Position numbers and translations under genes: made by a program. From Candidatus Scybalocola fimicaballi (lineage in GTDB: Bacteria; Bacteroidota; Bacteroidia; Bacteroidales; Paludibacteraceae), in contig DCIP01000226.1 of the NCBI GenBank assembly GCA_002317115.1, forward strand, positions 1 through 19,428: 19,428 nucleotides of DNA, given 5' to 3'. The notes under the pieces are model-generated. The model searched no databases and was not told the origin of the DNA. It saw only the letters and a program-made list of their open reading frames with translations. Positions 17,397 through 19,428 of the stretch are shown piece after piece (within the stretch, counting starts at the first letter, position 1; every line of letters begins with the position of its first letter).

Positions 17397-17404
17397 TACT
17401 TTTG
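17397..17404 (+). promoter_or_regulatory. Promoter -7 box of tetR
   Basis: TACTTTTG matches TAnnTTTG exactly. A TTG trinucleotide begins 26 bases upstream of the box, inside operator 2. The predicted start near 17411 gives a leader of about 23 nt. Confidence 0.65.
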
Positions 17405-17433
17405 CATTGTTTTATTATCTAATCTTAGGGATT

Positions 17434-18036
17434 ATGAGAGATAACATGAAGGATATAATAGTTCAAAAGGCGTTTGAGCAGTACTTGATCGACGGATACG
17501 AGAAGGTCACTGTATCTACGTTGCAGAAGTCTCTGGACATCGGTCGAGCGACGATGTACTATTATTTCAAGAGCAAAGAAGAGTTGTTTGAAGCTGTAAT
17601 GAGGAAATATTTCCTTGACTTCATCAACGGAGGACTAAACAAAGTGACTGATTCGACTACTATTTTGGAACTCATCGACATCTACGTCGACTGCTTCAAG
17701 GTGATTGCCAGAAGCATGGCGGATCTAAATAATCCGAACATCACATTCTCCAACTACACAGGAATCCTATTCTACGCGTTCTCACACGATGAGCATCTTG
17801 CCACTGCGATTAGCGACATGAAGAAGAAGATCCATTCAGTGTGGGTAGACGCCATACAAAACAGCATCAGCAACGGAGAAATCAGAGCCGACATTGACGT
17901 AGACACAATCGCCTATACATTTGAAAGTTTCAAAGGCAATTTCGGAGAGACGAAAGCAGACGAGACAACAATCAAACATGAGTTGGAATTGTTCAAAAAG
18001 TCACATTTAGAGCTCTATAAGTTACTAAAAAAGTAA
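17434..18036 (+). CDS. TetR/AcrR-family transcriptional regulator
   Basis: DNA-binding repressor of about 200 residues, the normal family length. The N-terminal helix-turn-helix is clear: VQKAFEQYLIDGYEKVTVSTL, then QKSLDIGRATMYYYFKSKEELFEAVMRKYF (about residues 10-60), including the family's typical YYYFKSKEEL. Residues 61-200 are helical and would hold the ligand pocket and dimer interface; they are not diagnostic. The start at 17434 follows TTAGGG and fits the promoter; the ATG at 17446 is an alternative. A TTG at 17341 is in frame but lies inside the operator, upstream of the promoter. Twin palindromes at its own promoter and a related one before the next gene suggest that it represses itself and the ketosynthase gene 132 bp downstream, and responds to an acyl or aromatic ligand (inferred). 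Confidence 0.95.
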   Translation: MRDNMKDIIVQKAFEQYLIDGYEKVTVSTLQKSLDIGRATMYYYFKSKEELFEAVMRKYFLDFINGGLNKVTDSTTILELIDIYVDCFKVIARSMADLNNPNITFSNYTGILFYAFSHDEHLATAISDMKKKIHSVWVDAIQNSISNGEIRADIDVDTIAYTFESFKGNFGETKADETTIKHELELFKKSHLELYKLLKK

Positions 18037-18054
18037 AAAAAAGTAAATTTTCGA

Positions 18055-18068
18055 CGAACGATTGTTCG
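18055..18068. promoter_or_regulatory. Operator-like palindrome upstream of the ketosynthase gene
   Basis: CGAACGATTGTTCG is a perfect 5-bp inverted repeat with a 4-base spacer. Its core GAACGATTGTTC matches GAACGTTCATTC of the tetR operators at 9 of 12 positions. It ends 19 bases before the -7 box of the next gene, over the -33 region. It is likely a second target of the same TetR protein. Confidence 0.65.
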
Positions 18069-18087
18069 CTAACATAAAAAAAATTGA

Positions 18088-18095
18088 TAGTTTTG
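18088..18095 (+). promoter_or_regulatory. Promoter -7 box of the ketosynthase gene
   Basis: TAGTTTTG matches TAnnTTTG. A TTG trinucleotide again begins exactly 26 bases upstream of the box, as at the tetR promoter. The predicted start near 18102 gives an A-rich leader of about 67 nt before the ATG at 18169. Confidence 0.65.
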
Positions 18096-18168
18096 CGATG
18101 TTTTAGTTATTGTACGAGTAGTGTACTAATATTAGGACAAAGCAGAAAAAGATAAAGATAGAAACAAT

Positions 18169-19395
18169 ATGGATAGAAGGGTTGTCATTACAGGAATGGG
18201 AATTTACTCATGTTTGGGTAAAACCCTTGATGAGGTTCGTGATTCTCTATACACTGGCAAGAGTGGAATCATTTTTGACCAGGAGAGAAAAGACATGGGA
18301 TTTCGTTCAGCTTTGACATCAAAGCTTGAGATTCCTGATTTGAAGAAAGAACTTTCTCGCCAGCAGCGTCAGTTTATGCCAGAGCAGGCAAAGTACGCAT
18401 ACAGTGCAACTGTTGATGCATTGCGTCAGGCAGGACTTGATCAGGATTTTCTTGACAAGCACGACGTTGGTCTTATCTATGGTAATGATAGTTCTGCAGT
18501 TCCTGTAGTAGAGTCAGTTGAGAAGATCAAGGCAAAGAAGGACACTACTCTTTGTGGTAGTGGAGCTATTTTCCAGTCGATGAACTCTACAGTAACAATG
18601 AATCTTGGTTGTATTTTCAAGCTAAAGGGAATCAACCTTACTATATCAGCTGCATGTGCCAGCTCATCACACTCAATCGGACTTGGAGCCCTATTGATCA
18701 AGAACGGTCTACAGGACATCGTAGTTTGTGGTGGAGCACAGGAGATCAATCCATACGCTGTAGGAAGTTTCGACGGAATCAGTGCATTCTCTACACGTGA
18801 GTCGGAGCCAACAAAGGCATCTCGTCCATTCGATAGAGACCGTGACGGATTGGTACCAGGTGGTGGTGCGGCAACAGTGATCATCGAGTCACTTGAGAGT
18901 GCTAAGCGTAGAGGTGCAACAATCCTTGGCGAGATCCTTGGATGGGGATTCTCTTCTAACGGTGACCACATCTCTTCTCCAAACGTTGAGGGACCATCAA
19001 AATCATTGGAGATGGCAATCAGAGAGAGCAAGGTAGACTTGAAGAAGGTGGCATACTTGAACGCACACGCAACAAGTACACATATCGGAGATGCACGCGA
19101 GGCTACAGCCATCGCAAACGTACTTGGTGAGTACAAGCCATACGTAGCGTCGACAAAGGGATTCACAGGTCACGAGATGTGGATGGCAGGTGCTTCTGAG
19201 ATCATCTACTCTATGATCATGATGAAGAACGGCTTTATCGCAGAGAACTTGAATTTCGAGAATCCAGACGAGGACACTTGCAGACTAAACATCCCTGCAA
19301 GCAGAGTTGACACTGGTTTCGACACATTCATCTCTAACTCATTCGGTTTCGGCGGTACAAACTCAACACTTGTCGTAACTGATTTCAAAGAATAA
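18169..19395 (+). CDS. Beta-ketoacyl-ACP synthase, FabB/FabF family
   Basis: Condensing enzyme of fatty-acid or polyene biosynthesis. It joins an acyl group to malonyl-ACP with loss of CO2. The 408-residue thiolase-fold product keeps the full active site: nucleophile Cys163 (SAACASSSHS), His300 (NAHATST), Lys330 and His335 (STKGFTGHE), and the C-terminal glycine-rich loop NSFGFGGTNS. The numbering is close to E. coli FabB (C163, H298, K328, H333). The block after the second His reads GHEMWMAGASE instead of the usual GHxxGAAG, marking a divergent subgroup. From memory, similar GHExWMAGASE ketosynthases occur in Bacteroidota aryl-polyene/flexirubin-type loci. No terminator follows in the remaining 33 bases, which are A-rich like a ribosome-binding leader, so further operon genes probably lie to the right. 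Housekeeping fatty-acid synthesis is the alternative. Confidence 0.93.
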   Translation: MDRRVVITGMGIYSCLGKTLDEVRDSLYTGKSGIIFDQERKDMGFRSALTSKLEIPDLKKELSRQQRQFMPEQAKYAYSATVDALRQAGLDQDFLDKHDVGLIYGNDSSAVPVVESVEKIKAKKDTTLCGSGAIFQSMNSTVTMNLGCIFKLKGINLTISAACASSSHSIGLGALLIKNGLQDIVVCGGAQEINPYAVGSFDGISAFSTRESEPTKASRPFDRDRDGLVPGGGAATVIIESLESAKRRGATILGEILGWGFSSNGDHISSPNVEGPSKSLEMAIRESKVDLKKVAYLNAHATSTHIGDAREATAIANVLGEYKPYVASTKGFTGHEMWMAGASEIIYSMIMMKNGFIAENLNFENPDEDTCRLNIPASRVDTGFDTFISNSFGFGGTNSTLVVTDFKE

Positions 19396-19428
19396 TCAAA
19401 AGGAAAACTAAACAATAAAACAATAAGA

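Noticed and set aside
17341..17433. Extension of the TetR protein to a TTG start at 17341
   Set aside because: The TTG is part of the operator palindrome and lies upstream of the predicted promoter. The family N-terminus fits the ATG at 17434.
18108..18140. Possible riboswitch or extra operator in the ketosynthase leader (GTAC...GTAC repeats)
   Set aside because: Only 4-bp arms pair cleanly; the longer TTAGT/ACTAA pairing is broken, too weak to call.
18477..19166. 229-codon open frame opposite the ketosynthase gene
   Set aside because: It is an antisense shadow of a gene with complete active-site motifs, and the translated antisense product has no recognisable features.

Overview
The window looks like chromosomal DNA from a member of the Bacteroidota, most likely order Bacteroidales. 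Four lines of evidence point there: a giant secreted protein with a type IX secretion (gliding-motility-type) C-terminal signal; several TAnnTTTG -7 promoter boxes instead of an E. coli-type -10; A-rich translation starts with little Shine-Dalgarno signal; and a Bacteroidota-style RNase P RNA and YihY protein. I cannot name the genus from the sequence. Most of the window is ordinary core genome. The less ordinary parts are the tetR/ketosynthase control region, a decayed sulfatase-fold paralogue, a MotB-like OmpA protein with an unrecognised cytosolic domain, and repeat-rich intergenic DNA.

Layout, left to right. purA (adenylosuccinate synthase, +) ends in a perfect 18-bp terminator hairpin. 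It converges on a 5.6-kb minus-strand gene for a modular secreted protein of about 1850 residues with a type B T9SS sorting domain. Divergent from that gene lies a secreted polysaccharide lyase resembling family PL14 (+). Next come the RNase P RNA gene rnpB (+), with a -7 box 7 nt before its 5' end, and 20 nt after it a yihY/BrkB-type membrane protein gene (+). A stretch of about 320 bp without a gene follows. It holds short direct repeats, competing inverted repeats, a 14-bp perfect hairpin and a terminator shared with the next, minus-strand gene. That gene encodes a single-span membrane protein with an OmpA-like peptidoglycan-binding domain. Divergent from it is uvrA (+).

Downstream of uvrA lies a membrane-anchored LTA-synthase/sulfatase-fold phosphotransferase (+). 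It is followed immediately by a decayed tandem copy that keeps the first 18 codons, lacks about 455 codons and has a one-base frameshift. After a strong terminator comes a TetR-family regulator gene, with two identical 16-bp operator-like palindromes spaced 30 bp apart at its promoter. A related palindrome sits at the promoter of the last gene, a FabB/FabF-type ketosynthase. The simplest model is that the TetR protein represses itself and the ketosynthase operon. The operon probably continues beyond the right edge; an aryl-polyene/flexirubin-like or fatty-acid locus is possible but not proven here.

No rRNA, tRNA, insertion sequence, integrase, CRISPR array or defence system was seen.
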